A stretch of 64,000 nt of DNA, taken from NCBI RefSeq assembly GCF_019139815.1, contig NZ_CP077079.1, positions 4,836,001 to 4,900,000 of the forward strand. The letters are read 5' to 3'. Below are positions 19,850 through 27,880 of this stretch, in pieces. The position numbers and the translations under genes were made by a program. The stretch comes from Pseudomonas asgharzadehiana. GTDB lineage: Bacteria > Pseudomonadota > Gammaproteobacteria > Pseudomonadales > Pseudomonadaceae. Positions within the stretch are counted from its first letter, which is position 1. Every line of letters starts with the position of its first letter. The notes beneath the pieces are model-generated. The model saw nothing but the letters and a program-made list of their open reading frames with translations, had not been told where the DNA came from and made no database searches.

Positions 19850-21238
19850 TCAGGGGCGTGCCCTGCTGAGGTCATGGGGATGCTCGTCCGGGTCCGGATG
19901 CTCGGGTGGCGCTTCGCAGCCTGGCTCCTCTATCGGCGGCTGCTCTGGCTCGGTTTCAGGCTCAGGCTCAGGCGCAGTGGTCTGCATCTGCTCCTGGACC
20001 ACGGCCTCATCCACCCGCGGGTCAAGTGCAGCCACCAGCGGTGAGCTGGACATACTGTCGGGCATCGCCACGTGATGCAGGGGGGCGTCCTCCACCTGGT
20101 GCAGGTTGGTGACGGCTTTTGGCCGGATGCGCCACACCAGAATCAACGCACACAGGCTGAAAAACGCGTAAAGCATCTGGCTGCCGAACATCTTCATCAC
20201 CACACCCGCCAGCAAAGGCCCGATACTGGCGCCGATGCCATATGTCACCAGCAACATGGCTGTCAGCGACACGCGGCGATCACCTTCGACATGGTCATTG
20301 GAAAACGCCACGGCCAGCGGGTACAAACAGAACTGCACCAGCGAGCAGAGGAAGCCTGCGACGAACAAAACCTCCAGCGGCACCTGGGTCATGATTGCGA
20401 GCGGCAATGCCGCCACCGCCAGGCACAGGGCAAAACAACGAATCAACAGCGCGCGATCATAGCGGTCAGACAACCATCCCAGCGGCCACTGCACCAGCAG
20501 TCCGGCAAAAATGCAGCTACCCATGAACAAACCCACTTGCTCGGTGGTGAGCCCCTGCTGGGACGCATACAGCGGTGCCAGGCCATAGAAAGAGCCGACA
20601 ATCAACCCCGCCCCCAATACCGTGCTCAGCGACTGCGGCACGCGCTTGATAAAGAAACGCGGCTCCATCGGTGCGGGGTGCAGGGGCGCGGGGTGGATGC
20701 GTCGGGTCATGGCCACCGGCACAAGGCACAAGGCAAAGCACAGCGCGACCAGCATCAACAACTCCAGGCCGAGTTGAGGATGCATGACCAGAATCAACTG
20801 CCCCAACACCAAGCCAAGGTAGGAAGCGATCATATAGCCGCTGAACACCACGCCACGCTGCTTGGCATCCGCCTGCTCGTTGAGCCAGCTTTCGATCACC
20901 ATGTACTGGCACATCATGCCCAGGCCAACGATCACCCGCAGCACGATCCAGGCCGGCAACCAGTCGACCAAACCATGCCCCAGCACCGCCGCACCGACGA
21001 TACCGGCACAGGTCGCATACGCGCGAATATGCCCGACCCGGGCGATCAGGCGATGCCCGATCTTGCCGCCCAGCACCAGGCCGAAATAGTTGGCCGCCAT
21101 CAGCGCACCCACCCACAAGCTGTCGACATGGTCAGCCGCCAGGCGCAAGGCCAGGTAAGTACTGAGCAGGCCGGAGCCGATCAGCATCATCAAGGAAGCG
21201 AAATAAAGGGCTCGAAAAGATTTCCAGATCTGGCGCAT
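19850..21238 (-). CDS. MFS transporter with long acidic proline-rich tail
   Basis: 462 residues. Twelve hydrophobic segments can be counted from residue ~10 to ~385, with the MFS loop motif at residue ~60 (GGKIGHRLIARVGHIR) and a second after TM8 (GWLSDRYDRALLIR). It belongs with the YcaD-like putative permeases. The last ~75 residues form a cytoplasmic tail rich in Pro, Glu and Asp (PEPEPETEPEQPPIEEPG) not needed for transport. Substrate unknown. Confidence 0.88.
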   Translation of the reverse strand: MRQIWKSFRALYFASLMMLIGSGLLSTYLALRLAADHVDSLWVGALMAANYFGLVLGGKIGHRLIARVGHIRAYATCAGIVGAAVLGHGLVDWLPAWIVLRVIVGLGMMCQYMVIESWLNEQADAKQRGVVFSGYMIASYLGLVLGQLILVMHPQLGLELLMLVALCFALCLVPVAMTRRIHPAPLHPAPMEPRFFIKRVPQSLSTVLGAGLIVGSFYGLAPLYASQQGLTTEQVGLFMGSCIFAGLLVQWPLGWLSDRYDRALLIRCFALCLAVAALPLAIMTQVPLEVLFVAGFLCSLVQFCLYPLAVAFSNDHVEGDRRVSLTAMLLVTYGIGASIGPLLAGVVMKMFGSQMLYAFFSLCALILVWRIRPKAVTNLHQVEDAPLHHVAMPDSMSSSPLVAALDPRVDEAVVQEQMQTTAPEPEPETEPEQPPIEEPGCEAPPEHPDPDEHPHDLSRARP

Positions 21239-21451
21239 CGGCGTTCCGAGCGGCTCCTTGCAGTTAGAAACAGGGCTATCGGCATGATAGTCCCGGGTGG
21301 CAGGTTCCGGACAGGCGGCAGAGGCTGTTTCCGGGGATTATTTTGCTTAACCGCTCAGACGCTGCCGGGTGGCGTGCAAGGTACATCGTTACGATAAAAG
21401 ACACGACGCACATGCTGTGAACCTCGATCGGCGGCAAGGTTCGATTGGTAG

Positions 21452-21701
21452 GTGAAAAGACCGAATGCCAACAAAAAATGTAGCCCAGATGCAATACGCG
21501 CAAAACAGATGTCGAGTGTCCAGGGCGCAGGCAAAAAACGAAGTCGTTGGAAAGATCGCAAAGGCAGAATTTATGAATGGGATTATGAGAACGGCAGAGT
21601 CGAGCTATACGACAAACAAGGCAAGCACCTGGGGGGAGTTCAACCCAGGAACAGGAGAGCGAACAAAGGACGCTGAACCAGGACGTACCACATCAAAGTG
21701 A
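21452..21701 (+). pseudogene. Orphan colicin E3-type ribonuclease domain, frameshifted
   Basis: Starting at GTG 21452 just after a TAG, the frame reads SRWKDRKGRIYEWDYENGRV then ELYDKQGKHLG, close to the cytotoxic 16S-rRNA nuclease domain of colicin E3. It shifts at a run of six G (21631-21636); in the next frame the homology continues as EFNPGTGERTKDAEPGRTTSK to the stop at 21701. Removing one G restores the frame. Against colicin E3, Asp510 and Glu517 are present, His513 is Asn, and Arg545 survives only in the shifted frame. No receptor or translocation domain precedes it. Lower GC than its surroundings suggests transfer. Confidence 0.72.
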
Positions 21702-21716
21702 TATTGGAGGGCCAAG

Positions 21717-21956
21717 ATGTTTTTAGAAATTACGGGGTTTCTCGCTGACGCCAACGAAGATGACTCAATTAAATTTGAGCTCGATATAAGCCCTGAGTTT
21801 CAGCAAGCGGTTATGGAGGTGCTGGGCTGGAAAAGTTTGGCGGCGGAGGCCGACGGAAAGCTTCCACTAACAGAAAACCAAGTGCAGCAAATTGCCTTAG
21901 CAATCAATGAACAATTGCCGATGAGCTTGGACCTCTTCATCGGGGTAAGAGCATAG
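21717..21956 (+). CDS. Putative immunity protein to the adjacent RNase domain
   Basis: 79 residues, acidic (net negative by count of Asp/Glu over Lys/Arg), starting 15 bp after the toxin remnant with a strong GGAGG. Small acidic proteins placed directly behind a nuclease-toxin domain are normally its immunity partner. I do not recognise a close match to the colicin E3 immunity protein, so the role is inferred from position and charge. It is intact although the toxin frame is broken. Confidence 0.6.
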   Translation: MFLEITGFLADANEDDSIKFELDISPEFQQAVMEVLGWKSLAAEADGKLPLTENQVQQIALAINEQLPMSLDLFIGVRA

Positions 21957-22240
21957 CAACGACGATCATGACCGCCCGCCTGACATCGCCTGAATACCAC
22001 CGATTGGAAGTGAGTATTCAGGTAATGGGGCTCGAAATCCAAACCGTAACCAAGCGGTGGGGGAAATCTCTCACTCCGTAGCACAACGGATAAGCATTCT
22101 TCGTCACCATCCGGCGAAAAAAGTCTCACCAGGTCAAACCTTAGCGGGGATTTTTTCTGCCTGAATTGTTACTGCTGCACCCACGCTGTCCACATGAGAG
22201 CCAAGAGAAGAAAAAAAAGCGCTACAAGCCTTGAATAATA
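21957..22240. other. Gene-free region between immunity gene and tRNA-Arg
   Basis: No ORF with coding character. A stretch at 22074-22098 (CCGTAGCACAACGGATAAGCATTC) resembles the D-arm region of a tRNA-Arg but lacks anticodon stem and T-arm. A T-rich run on the minus strand (22210-22218), just after the tRNA 3' end, may end tRNA transcription. Confidence 0.4.
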
Positions 22241-22317
22241 TGGTGTCCCAGGGCCGGTTCGAACGGCCAACCTTCCCCTTAGGAGGGGGATGCTCTATCC
22301 AATTGAGCTACTGGGAC
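22241..22317 (-). tRNA. tRNA-Arg(CCT)
   Basis: 77 nt with encoded CCA (22241-22243). Acceptor GTCCCAG/CTGGGAC, D-arm AGCTCAATTGGATAGAGCAT, anticodon loop CTCCTAA giving CCT, and T-arm with GTTCGAA. Reads the rare AGG codon. This tRNA is a common island insertion site in pseudomonads. Confidence 0.95.
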
Positions 22318-22641
22318 AAATGACAGCCATCGGGCTCAGGGGCACTGCGACGGACGGCGTGCATGTTAACGGTCGAGTTAGGTTTTGTCATGTCGTCCGT
22401 GGGCTTTTTGAGCGTAGGCCGATACTTGCGAATGCGATCGTCGCTCAACCCTGTAAACACCGGCACATGACGCCATCGTGCAGAATGCACTGCGACAAAA
22501 TGCCAGCATTGCAAATTGCAACCCGAAAGCCACTCAAGATAGACTCAACCCTTTGATTTTATTGAAATAATAGATTGGCACGCGACCTGCAATGTTTCAT
22601 GTGAACCCCCTCAGCCACGGCGTTAAACGGAGAACATGACC
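22318..22641. other. Intergenic region between tRNA-Arg and small envelope genes
   Basis: About 320 bp, AT-rich toward the right end, presumably holding the promoters of the tRNA (minus) and of the small gene at 22642 (plus). No repeat, motif or ORF of note was found. Confidence 0.4.
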
Positions 22642-22869
22642 ATGAACAGTGCCCTTCTGTTAGCCCTCAATACCGTCGCCCTGGCTGCGCTGGTGATGTT
22701 TCATTTCCAATCGACCGGCAGCAACGACCCCGCGCAGATCAGCCAGGCCGTGCCACACCATCTGCAACAACGCCCGCAACTGGCGGTGATGACCCCGACC
22801 GCGCAAGCGCCACTGCGCTTGGCTCAAGGTAGTCAGGCTTCGCCAGCCTCTGAACATTGGGTTTTCTGA
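22642..22869 (+). CDS. Small membrane-anchored protein, unknown
   Basis: 75 residues from ATG 22642 (GGAG 9 bp upstream); an ATG six bases earlier is too close to it. One N-terminal hydrophobic helix (ALLLALNTVALAALVMFHF) followed by a polar Gln/Pro-rich tail, suggesting a periplasm-facing, membrane-anchored peptide. No domain recognised. The next small membrane gene follows by 11 bp, so the two are probably an operon. Confidence 0.65.
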   Translation: MNSALLLALNTVALAALVMFHFQSTGSNDPAQISQAVPHHLQQRPQLAVMTPTAQAPLRLAQGSQASPASEHWVF

Positions 22870-22880
22870 GAAAAGCACTC

Positions 22881-23048
22881 ATGAGCAAATCTGCCTGGCT
22901 GTTTCTGTGCCTGTTCATTGCCACCGCCGGGTTCGGCTTGGGAACCGGCCACACCACCGCACAGATTGCCAGCGGCGTATTCGCCTGCCTTCTGCTGCTG
23001 ACGCTTATCGTAGGCCGACGCATCAAGTTCGACCCGATTTTGCGCTAG
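22881..23048 (+). CDS. Small two-helix membrane protein, unknown
   Basis: 55 residues starting MSKSAWLFLCLFIATAGFGL, with a second hydrophobic helix (IASGVFACLLLLTLIVG) and a short basic C-terminus (RRIKFDPILR). The start is ATG 22881 behind a purine-rich GAGAAAAG; the longer frame begins inside the previous gene. Function unknown; probably co-transcribed with the gene before it. Confidence 0.65.
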   Translation: MSKSAWLFLCLFIATAGFGLGTGHTTAQIASGVFACLLLLTLIVGRRIKFDPILR

Positions 23049-23431
23049 CCCGTTCCCCGCCCTACCTTATGTCGCCTCAACCTAGTAAATCAGCAAATTG
23101 CCACTAGTCTTAAACAACAGGGCAAAAGGCCAGTTTGCGATAGGATGTTCGGCCTCAAACCCTTATGCAGCTTGGTTCTGCGCGGAAATCGCCCTGGGCA
23201 TCCCGCGCGAAAGATTTTTCCAACCAGTCCGCAAAAATGCAAATGAGTGCTGGCATAAAGCCTTTAGGCAGTTCAATATTTGTCACAGAATTGACGCCAA
23301 GGAACTGGCAAATCTGAGGCATGATGCGGCCTCTTTGCAATTCGGGTTGAACTTTGGTCGTGAGTCTTGTCTTAACACTCATCTTGCGGCCAATTCCAAA
23401 AACCGCTCCCCTGAACTAACCGGTTAAATAT
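23049..23431. other. 383-bp upstream region of amrZ
   Basis: No credible gene; the 109-codon frame here has no ribosome site or codon bias. The base composition falls towards AT, as expected of a promoter region. AmrZ is known to repress its own gene in P. aeruginosa, so operator sites are expected but I cannot assign them. Confidence 0.4.
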
Positions 23432-23758
23432 ATGCGCCCATTGAAACAGGCAATCTATTCAAGCCGTACGGCTGACAAGTTCGTCGTACGTCTGCCAGAC
23501 GGAATGCGGGAACGCATTGCCGAGGTGGCTCGCAATCATCATCGCAGCATGAACTCTGAAATCATCGCGCGCCTGGAACAAAGCCTTATTCAGGAAGGTG
23601 CGCTGGGCGACGAGTTGAGCATGCGCCTGGACAGCCCAGAGCTGTCACTGCACGAACGCGAACTGCTGCAGCGTTTTCGTCAGCTCTCCCATCGCCAGCA
23701 AAATGCCCTGGTCTCGCTTATCGCGCACGACGTAGAGGCAGCCGCAGAAGCCAATTGA
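23432..23758 (+). CDS. amrZ: Ribbon-helix-helix regulator AmrZ (AlgZ)
   Basis: 108 residues, nearly matching P. aeruginosa AmrZ: flexible start [17 protein letters not shown], ribbon-helix-helix core [20 protein letters not shown] and [15 protein letters not shown], then the tetramerisation region ([20 protein letters not shown]). AmrZ controls alginate, motility, c-di-GMP and biofilm genes and in fluorescens strains represses flagellar synthesis, apt next to the flagellar genes. The ribosome site is weak. Confidence 0.95.
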   Translation: MRPLKQAIYSSRTADKFVVRLPDGMRERIAEVARNHHRSMNSEIIARLEQSLIQEGALGDELSMRLDSPELSLHERELLQRFRQLSHRQQNALVSLIAHDVEAAAEAN

Positions 23759-23775
23759 TCTGCAACTGATAGCCG

Positions 23776-23804
23776 AAGCCAGCCATGTGCTGGCTTTTTT
23801 TTTG
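23776..23804 (+). terminator. Terminator of amrZ
   Basis: Stem AAGCCAGC/GCTGGCTT with loop CATGT, followed by a run of T. Confidence 0.9.
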
Positions 23805-23901
23805 CGCGTCTTTCAAGGGCGCCCGGACTGGGCAAGGGTTGGGGCCGGCCTGCTGCGGCAAGGGAAGCTTGCTCACCAACGCAAGCCGCCCCCACAAGGG
23901 A

Positions 23902-25344
23902 TCAAAGCAGGAAGATTGTCGCCAGCCCCAGGAAGATGAAGAAACCGCCACTGTCGGTCATGGCAGTGATCATGACACTGGCCCCCATGGCAGGGTCGCG
24001 ACCGAGACGTGCCAGCGTCATGGGGATCAGCACCCCCATCAACGCAGCCAGCAGCAGGTTGAGGGTCATGGCGGCGGTCATGACCACCCCCAGGGACCAA
24101 CTGCCATACAGCAAGTAGGCGACAACCCCGATCACGCCTCCCCACACCAGACCGTTGACCAGCCCCACCGCCAGCTCCTTGCGCAACAGGCGCGAAGAGT
24201 TAGCCGTACTCACCTGGTCCAGCGCCATTGCCCGCACGATCATGGTAATGGTCTGGTTACCGGAGTTGCCGCCGATACCCGCCACAATCGGCATCAATGC
24301 CGCCAAGGCCACCAGTTTTTCGATGGAGCCTTCGAACAAGCCGATCACCCGAGAAGCGATAAACGCGGTAATCAGGTTAACGGCCAGCCAGGCCCAGCGG
24401 TTATGCAGCGAACGCCAGACTGACGCAAAAATATCTTCCTCTTCACGCAAACCCGCCATGTTGAGGACTTCGGTTTCACTTTCCTCACGAATCAGGTCGA
24501 CCATTTCATCGATGGTCAGACGGCCGATCAACTTGCCGTTTTTGTCGACCACCGGCGCCGAAATCAAGTCGTAACGCTCAAACGCCTGCGCCGCATCGTA
24601 GGCATCTTCATCCGGATGAAAGCTCACGGTATCGCTGGCCATTAAATCAGCCACTTTCTTCTCAGGGTCGTTGACCAGCAGGCGCTTGATCGGCAGCACC
24701 CCCTTGAGAATGCCTTCGTAGTCGACCACGAACAACTTGTCGGTATGGCCCGGCAGCTCTTTGAGCCGGCGCAGGTAACGCAGTACCACTTCCAGGCTGA
24801 CGTCTTCACGAATGGTGACCATCTCGAAGTCCATCAGGGCGCCGACCTGGTCCTCGTCATAGGACAACGCGGAGCGCACACGCTCACGCTGCTGGCCGTC
24901 GAGAGCCTCCATCAGCTCGTGGACAACATCTCGAGGCAGCTCAGGCGCCAGGTCAGCCAGCTCGTCGGCGTCCATCTCCTTGGCCGCGGCCAGGAGTTCG
25001 TGATCGTCCATGTCGGCGATCAGGGTTTCACGGACCGAGTCGGATACTTCGAGGAGGATGTCGCCGTCGCGGTCAGCCTTGACCAACTGCCAGAGGGTCA
25101 GTCGATCATCGAGCGGCAAAGCTTCGAGAATGTAGGCGACGTCGGCGGAGTGCAGGTCGTCGAGCTTGCGCTGCAACTCGACGAGATTTTGCCGATGGAC
25201 CAGGTTTTCAACGCGGTCGTGATGCGGACCTTCCTGGCGGTGCGTGAGGTCTTCGACCACACGCTGGCGCTGCAGCAGCTCGATGACTTGAGCCAGGCGA
25301 TCCTGCAGGCTTTCTTGTGTTTTCTTTACTTCTACTTCGGTCAT
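23902..25344 (-). CDS. mgtE: Magnesium transporter MgtE
   Basis: 480 residues from ATG 25344 (GGAG 8 bp upstream). N-terminal cytosolic helical domain (LHSADVAYILEALPLDDR), two CBS domains (about residues 135-260), and five C-terminal membrane helices, with GIGGNSGNQTITMIVRAMAL and the MTDSGGFFIFLGLA segment lining the pore. The N and CBS domains gate the channel by sensing cytosolic Mg2+. Downstream genes are convergent; it stands alone. Confidence 0.94.
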   Translation of the reverse strand: MTEVEVKKTQESLQDRLAQVIELLQRQRVVEDLTHRQEGPHHDRVENLVHRQNLVELQRKLDDLHSADVAYILEALPLDDRLTLWQLVKADRDGDILLEVSDSVRETLIADMDDHELLAAAKEMDADELADLAPELPRDVVHELMEALDGQQRERVRSALSYDEDQVGALMDFEMVTIREDVSLEVVLRYLRRLKELPGHTDKLFVVDYEGILKGVLPIKRLLVNDPEKKVADLMASDTVSFHPDEDAYDAAQAFERYDLISAPVVDKNGKLIGRLTIDEMVDLIREESETEVLNMAGLREEEDIFASVWRSLHNRWAWLAVNLITAFIASRVIGLFEGSIEKLVALAALMPIVAGIGGNSGNQTITMIVRAMALDQVSTANSSRLLRKELAVGLVNGLVWGGVIGVVAYLLYGSWSLGVVMTAAMTLNLLLAALMGVLIPMTLARLGRDPAMGASVMITAMTDSGGFFIFLGLATIFLL

Positions 25345-25693
25345 AGGCGAACTCCACTCCCAGCAGCGGGGCACGCCGGAAGGATCAATCAGTCAATTCA
25401 TGATTGGTAAAACGGGGTACTGAGTAACTACTGGGTAAGTCCATGGAGGTATTCCACAAGCCCCGGCGGGGCTGACGGGCGCAATGATACACCGCTCGGC
25501 TGGTTTTAACGTCAAAAAACTGGAAAGAACAAGCGCTTGCGAGCCAAAGTTGAGTATTGGCTGCATCTAGGATCTGCGACGACGCAGCGCGAAAGGAAAA
25601 CACATGAAGGCGAGAGAAAAACAGCGCTTGGGATAAATCTTACTCAAACCCCAGACGGCAAAAAGCCCGCACTAGGCGGGCTTTTTGTTTGTA
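25345..25693. other. Region between mgtE and the tRNA cluster
   Basis: Contains the mgtE promoter region on the left and, at the right, the terminator of the minus-strand tRNAs. Short ORFs here have no coding character. Confidence 0.45.
25659..25687 (-). terminator. Terminator of the tRNA-Arg transcript
   Basis: Stem AGCCCGC/GCGGGCT (25664-25670, 25676-25682) flanked by A and T runs on both sides. On the minus strand it follows the two tRNA-Arg genes. Confidence 0.85.
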
Positions 25694-25770
25694 TGGTGCA
25701 CTCGACAGGATTCGAACCTGTGACCGCTCGGTTCGTAGCCGAGTACTCTATCCAGCTGAGCTACGAGTGC
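25694..25770 (-). tRNA. tRNA-Arg(ACG), copy 2
   Basis: 77 nt with encoded CCA; acceptor GCACTCG/CGAGTGC, anticodon stem CTCGG/CCGAG with loop CTACGAA giving ACG (read as ICG), T-arm GTTCGAA. Identical to the copy at 25843. Confidence 0.96.
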
Positions 25771-25842
25771 AGATTGTGTTTTTAGACCAGATCACAACTG
25801 GCTGAAGCCAAGCTACCTGCATTGCTGCAACTAACTCTTAAA

Positions 25843-25919
25843 TGGTGCACTCGACAGGATTCGAACCTGTGACCGCTCGGTTCGTAGCCGAGTACTCTAT
25901 CCAGCTGAGCTACGAGTGC
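25843..25919 (-). tRNA. tRNA-Arg(ACG), copy 1
   Basis: Sequence identical to the gene at 25694-25770; the two are 72 bp apart, a tandem duplication probably transcribed together. Confidence 0.96.
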
Positions 25920-26027
25920 ATTTGTTGCCGCGCATTATAGGCCGTTCAATCTCTATGTAAAGCTATTTTTTCGTTTAACTTCAACAACTTAACGAAAAAA
26001 CCAGATTGCAACGTACTAAGCAAATAA

Positions 26028-26118
26028 TGGCGGAGAACGGGGGATTCGAACCCCCGACACCCTTTTGAGGTGTACTCCCTTAGCAGGGGAGCGCCTTCGG
26101 CCACTCGGCCAGCTCTCC
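26028..26118 (-). tRNA. tRNA-Ser(GCT)
   Basis: 91 nt class II tRNA with long variable arm (GTACACCTCAAAAGGGTGTC), acceptor GGAGAGC, anticodon stem CTCCC/GGGAG with loop CTGCTAA giving GCT, and encoded CCA. Confidence 0.96.
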
Positions 26119-26180
26119 GCAACACGGGGCGTATATTAACCACGTTCATCCCCGTTTGCAAACATAAAAAACGATAAAAA

Positions 26181-26369
26181 TTAAAGGCTTGGTTCTTCGT
26201 CCTTCTCTTTCTTGATCCGCAGGTAGATTTCCTCGCGGTGGACCGCTACCTCTTTCGGAGCGTTAACCCCGATACGTACTTGATTGCCTTTGACGCCGAG
26301 CACGGTCACGGTGATTTCGCCATCACCGATAATCAGGCTTTCTGCGCACCGACGAGTCAGAATCAGCAT
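26181..26369 (-). CDS. csrA: Carbon storage regulator CsrA/RsmA
   Basis: 62 residues starting [16 protein letters not shown], with RNA-binding Arg44 region [15 protein letters not shown] 26369 follows AGGAG; the six codons before it are untranslated leader. RsmA binds GGA motifs in mRNA leaders and represses secondary metabolism, secretion and biofilm genes, relieved by RsmY/RsmZ RNAs. The alaS-lysC-csrA-tRNA order matches P. aeruginosa rsmA. Confidence 0.96.
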   Translation of the reverse strand: MLILTRRCAESLIIGDGEITVTVLGVKGNQVRIGVNAPKEVAVHREEIYLRIKKEKDEEPSL

Positions 26370-26500
26370 ACCTTTCTCCTCACGCATTTCAGTTCAGGAA
26401 CAACAGTCTGCAAAAAAAAGGCGTTCGACCTACGACCTGATGGACGCAGCCCTAACGGCCTAAGTATTGTCGAGCGCAGGCAAAAGACCATGCGCCCTAC

Positions 26501-26534
26501 AAAAAAAGGAAAGGCGCGGTAGTCCGCGCCTTCC
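26501..26534 (-). terminator. Terminator of lysC
   Basis: Stem AAGGCGCGG/CCGCGCCTT with loop TAGT; on the minus strand it is followed by TTCC and seven T. It separates lysC from csrA, which must have its own promoter. Confidence 0.85.
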
Positions 26535-26544
26535 TGGCAACACA

Positions 26545-27786
26545 TCACTCGCCCTGTCGGGCCGGAGCGTCCAGCTCAAAAGCGGTATGCAGTGCGCGTA
26601 CAGCCAGCTCCAGGTACTTCTCTTCGATCACCACCGAGACCTTGATTTCCGAGGTGGAGATCATCTGGATGTTGATGCTTTCCTTGGCCAGTGCGCCAAA
26701 CATGCGGCTGGCAACGCCGGCGTGGGAACGCATGCCTACACCCACGATCGAGACCTTGGCGATCTTGGTATCGCCCACCACTTCGCGGGCGCCAATTTCG
26801 CGCGCAGTGTTCTCCAGGATTTTCAGCGCCGCATCGTACTCATTGCGGTGCACAGTGAAGGTGAAATCGGTGGTGTTATCGTGCGAGACGTTCTGCACGA
26901 TCATGTCGACTTCAACATTCGCATCGCTGATAGGGCCCAGAATCTTGAAAGCCACGCCCGGGGTGTCTGGCACGCCACGGATAGTCAGCTTGGCTTCATC
27001 ACGGTTGAAAGCGATACCGGAAATGATCGGCTGTTCCATGGATTCCTCTTCATCAATAGTAATGAGGGTGCCCGGACCCTCTTTGAAGCTGTGCAATACG
27101 CGCAGCGGAACGTTGTACTTGCCGGCGAACTCCACCGCGCGGATCTGCAACACCTTGGAACCGAGGCTGGCCATTTCCAGCATCTCTTCAAAGGTGATCT
27201 TGTCCAGGCGCTGGGCCACCGACACCACGCGCGGGTCGGTGGTGTAGACGCCGTCCACATCGGTGTAGATCTGGCATTCATCAGCCTTGAGGGCTGCGGC
27301 CAGGGCCACACCGGTGGTGTCCGAACCACCGCGCCCGAGGGTGGTGATGTTGCCGTGCTCGTCCACACCCTGGAAACCCGCTACAACTACCACGCGGCCT
27401 GCTTTCAGATCAGTACGAATTTTCTGATCATCAATTTGCAGGATGCGCGCCTTGGTGTGCGCACTGTCGGTAAGGATGCGCACCTGGCTGCCCGTGTAGG
27501 ACACCGCCGGTACGCCACGCTTGTTCAGCGCCATGGCCAACAAGGCGATGGTCACCTGCTCACCGGTGGACACGATCACATCCAGCTCACGCGGCAGCGG
27601 TTGCTGGTCGCCGCTAATGGCCTTGGCCAGATCGATCAGGCGATTGGTCTCGCCGCTCATGGCAGACAGCACCACCACCAGGTCGTCGCCGGCATCGCGG
27701 AACTTCTTAACCTTGTCGGCCACCTGCTCGATTCTTTCAACAGAGCCGACCGAGGTGCCTCCAAATTTCTGTACGATCAAAGCCAT
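26545..27786 (-). CDS. lysC: Aspartate kinase
   Basis: 413 residues from MALIVQKFGGTSVGSVERIE. Amino-acid-kinase domain with the KFGGTSV nucleotide motif and GRGGSDTTGVALAAAL, then two C-terminal ACT domains (from about residue 265) for feedback control by lysine and threonine. First step of the lysine, threonine and methionine branch. It follows alaS by 95 bp in the same direction. Confidence 0.96.
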   Translation of the reverse strand: MALIVQKFGGTSVGSVERIEQVADKVKKFRDAGDDLVVVLSAMSGETNRLIDLAKAISGDQQPLPRELDVIVSTGEQVTIALLAMALNKRGVPAVSYTGSQVRILTDSAHTKARILQIDDQKIRTDLKAGRVVVVAGFQGVDEHGNITTLGRGGSDTTGVALAAALKADECQIYTDVDGVYTTDPRVVSVAQRLDKITFEEMLEMASLGSKVLQIRAVEFAGKYNVPLRVLHSFKEGPGTLITIDEEESMEQPIISGIAFNRDEAKLTIRGVPDTPGVAFKILGPISDANVEVDMIVQNVSHDNTTDFTFTVHRNEYDAALKILENTAREIGAREVVGDTKIAKVSIVGVGMRSHAGVASRMFGALAKESINIQMISTSEIKVSVVIEEKYLELAVRALHTAFELDAPARQGE

Positions 27787-27880
27787 TTCCAAGCCGCCTC
27801 AGCCCGTAAAGGGGCGCCTAATATCCAATCAACCCACACCGCATGGCCCGCGAGTGAACCACGGGCCAGTCAGCTGTGCC

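Noticed and set aside
22074..22140. A second, + strand tRNA
   Set aside because: Only a D-arm-like segment is present; no anticodon stem, T-arm or acceptor pairing can be formed, so it is noted only as a possible remnant.
23098..23427. 109-codon frame upstream of amrZ
   Set aside because: No ribosome site, no codon bias and no recognisable sequence; treated as promoter region.
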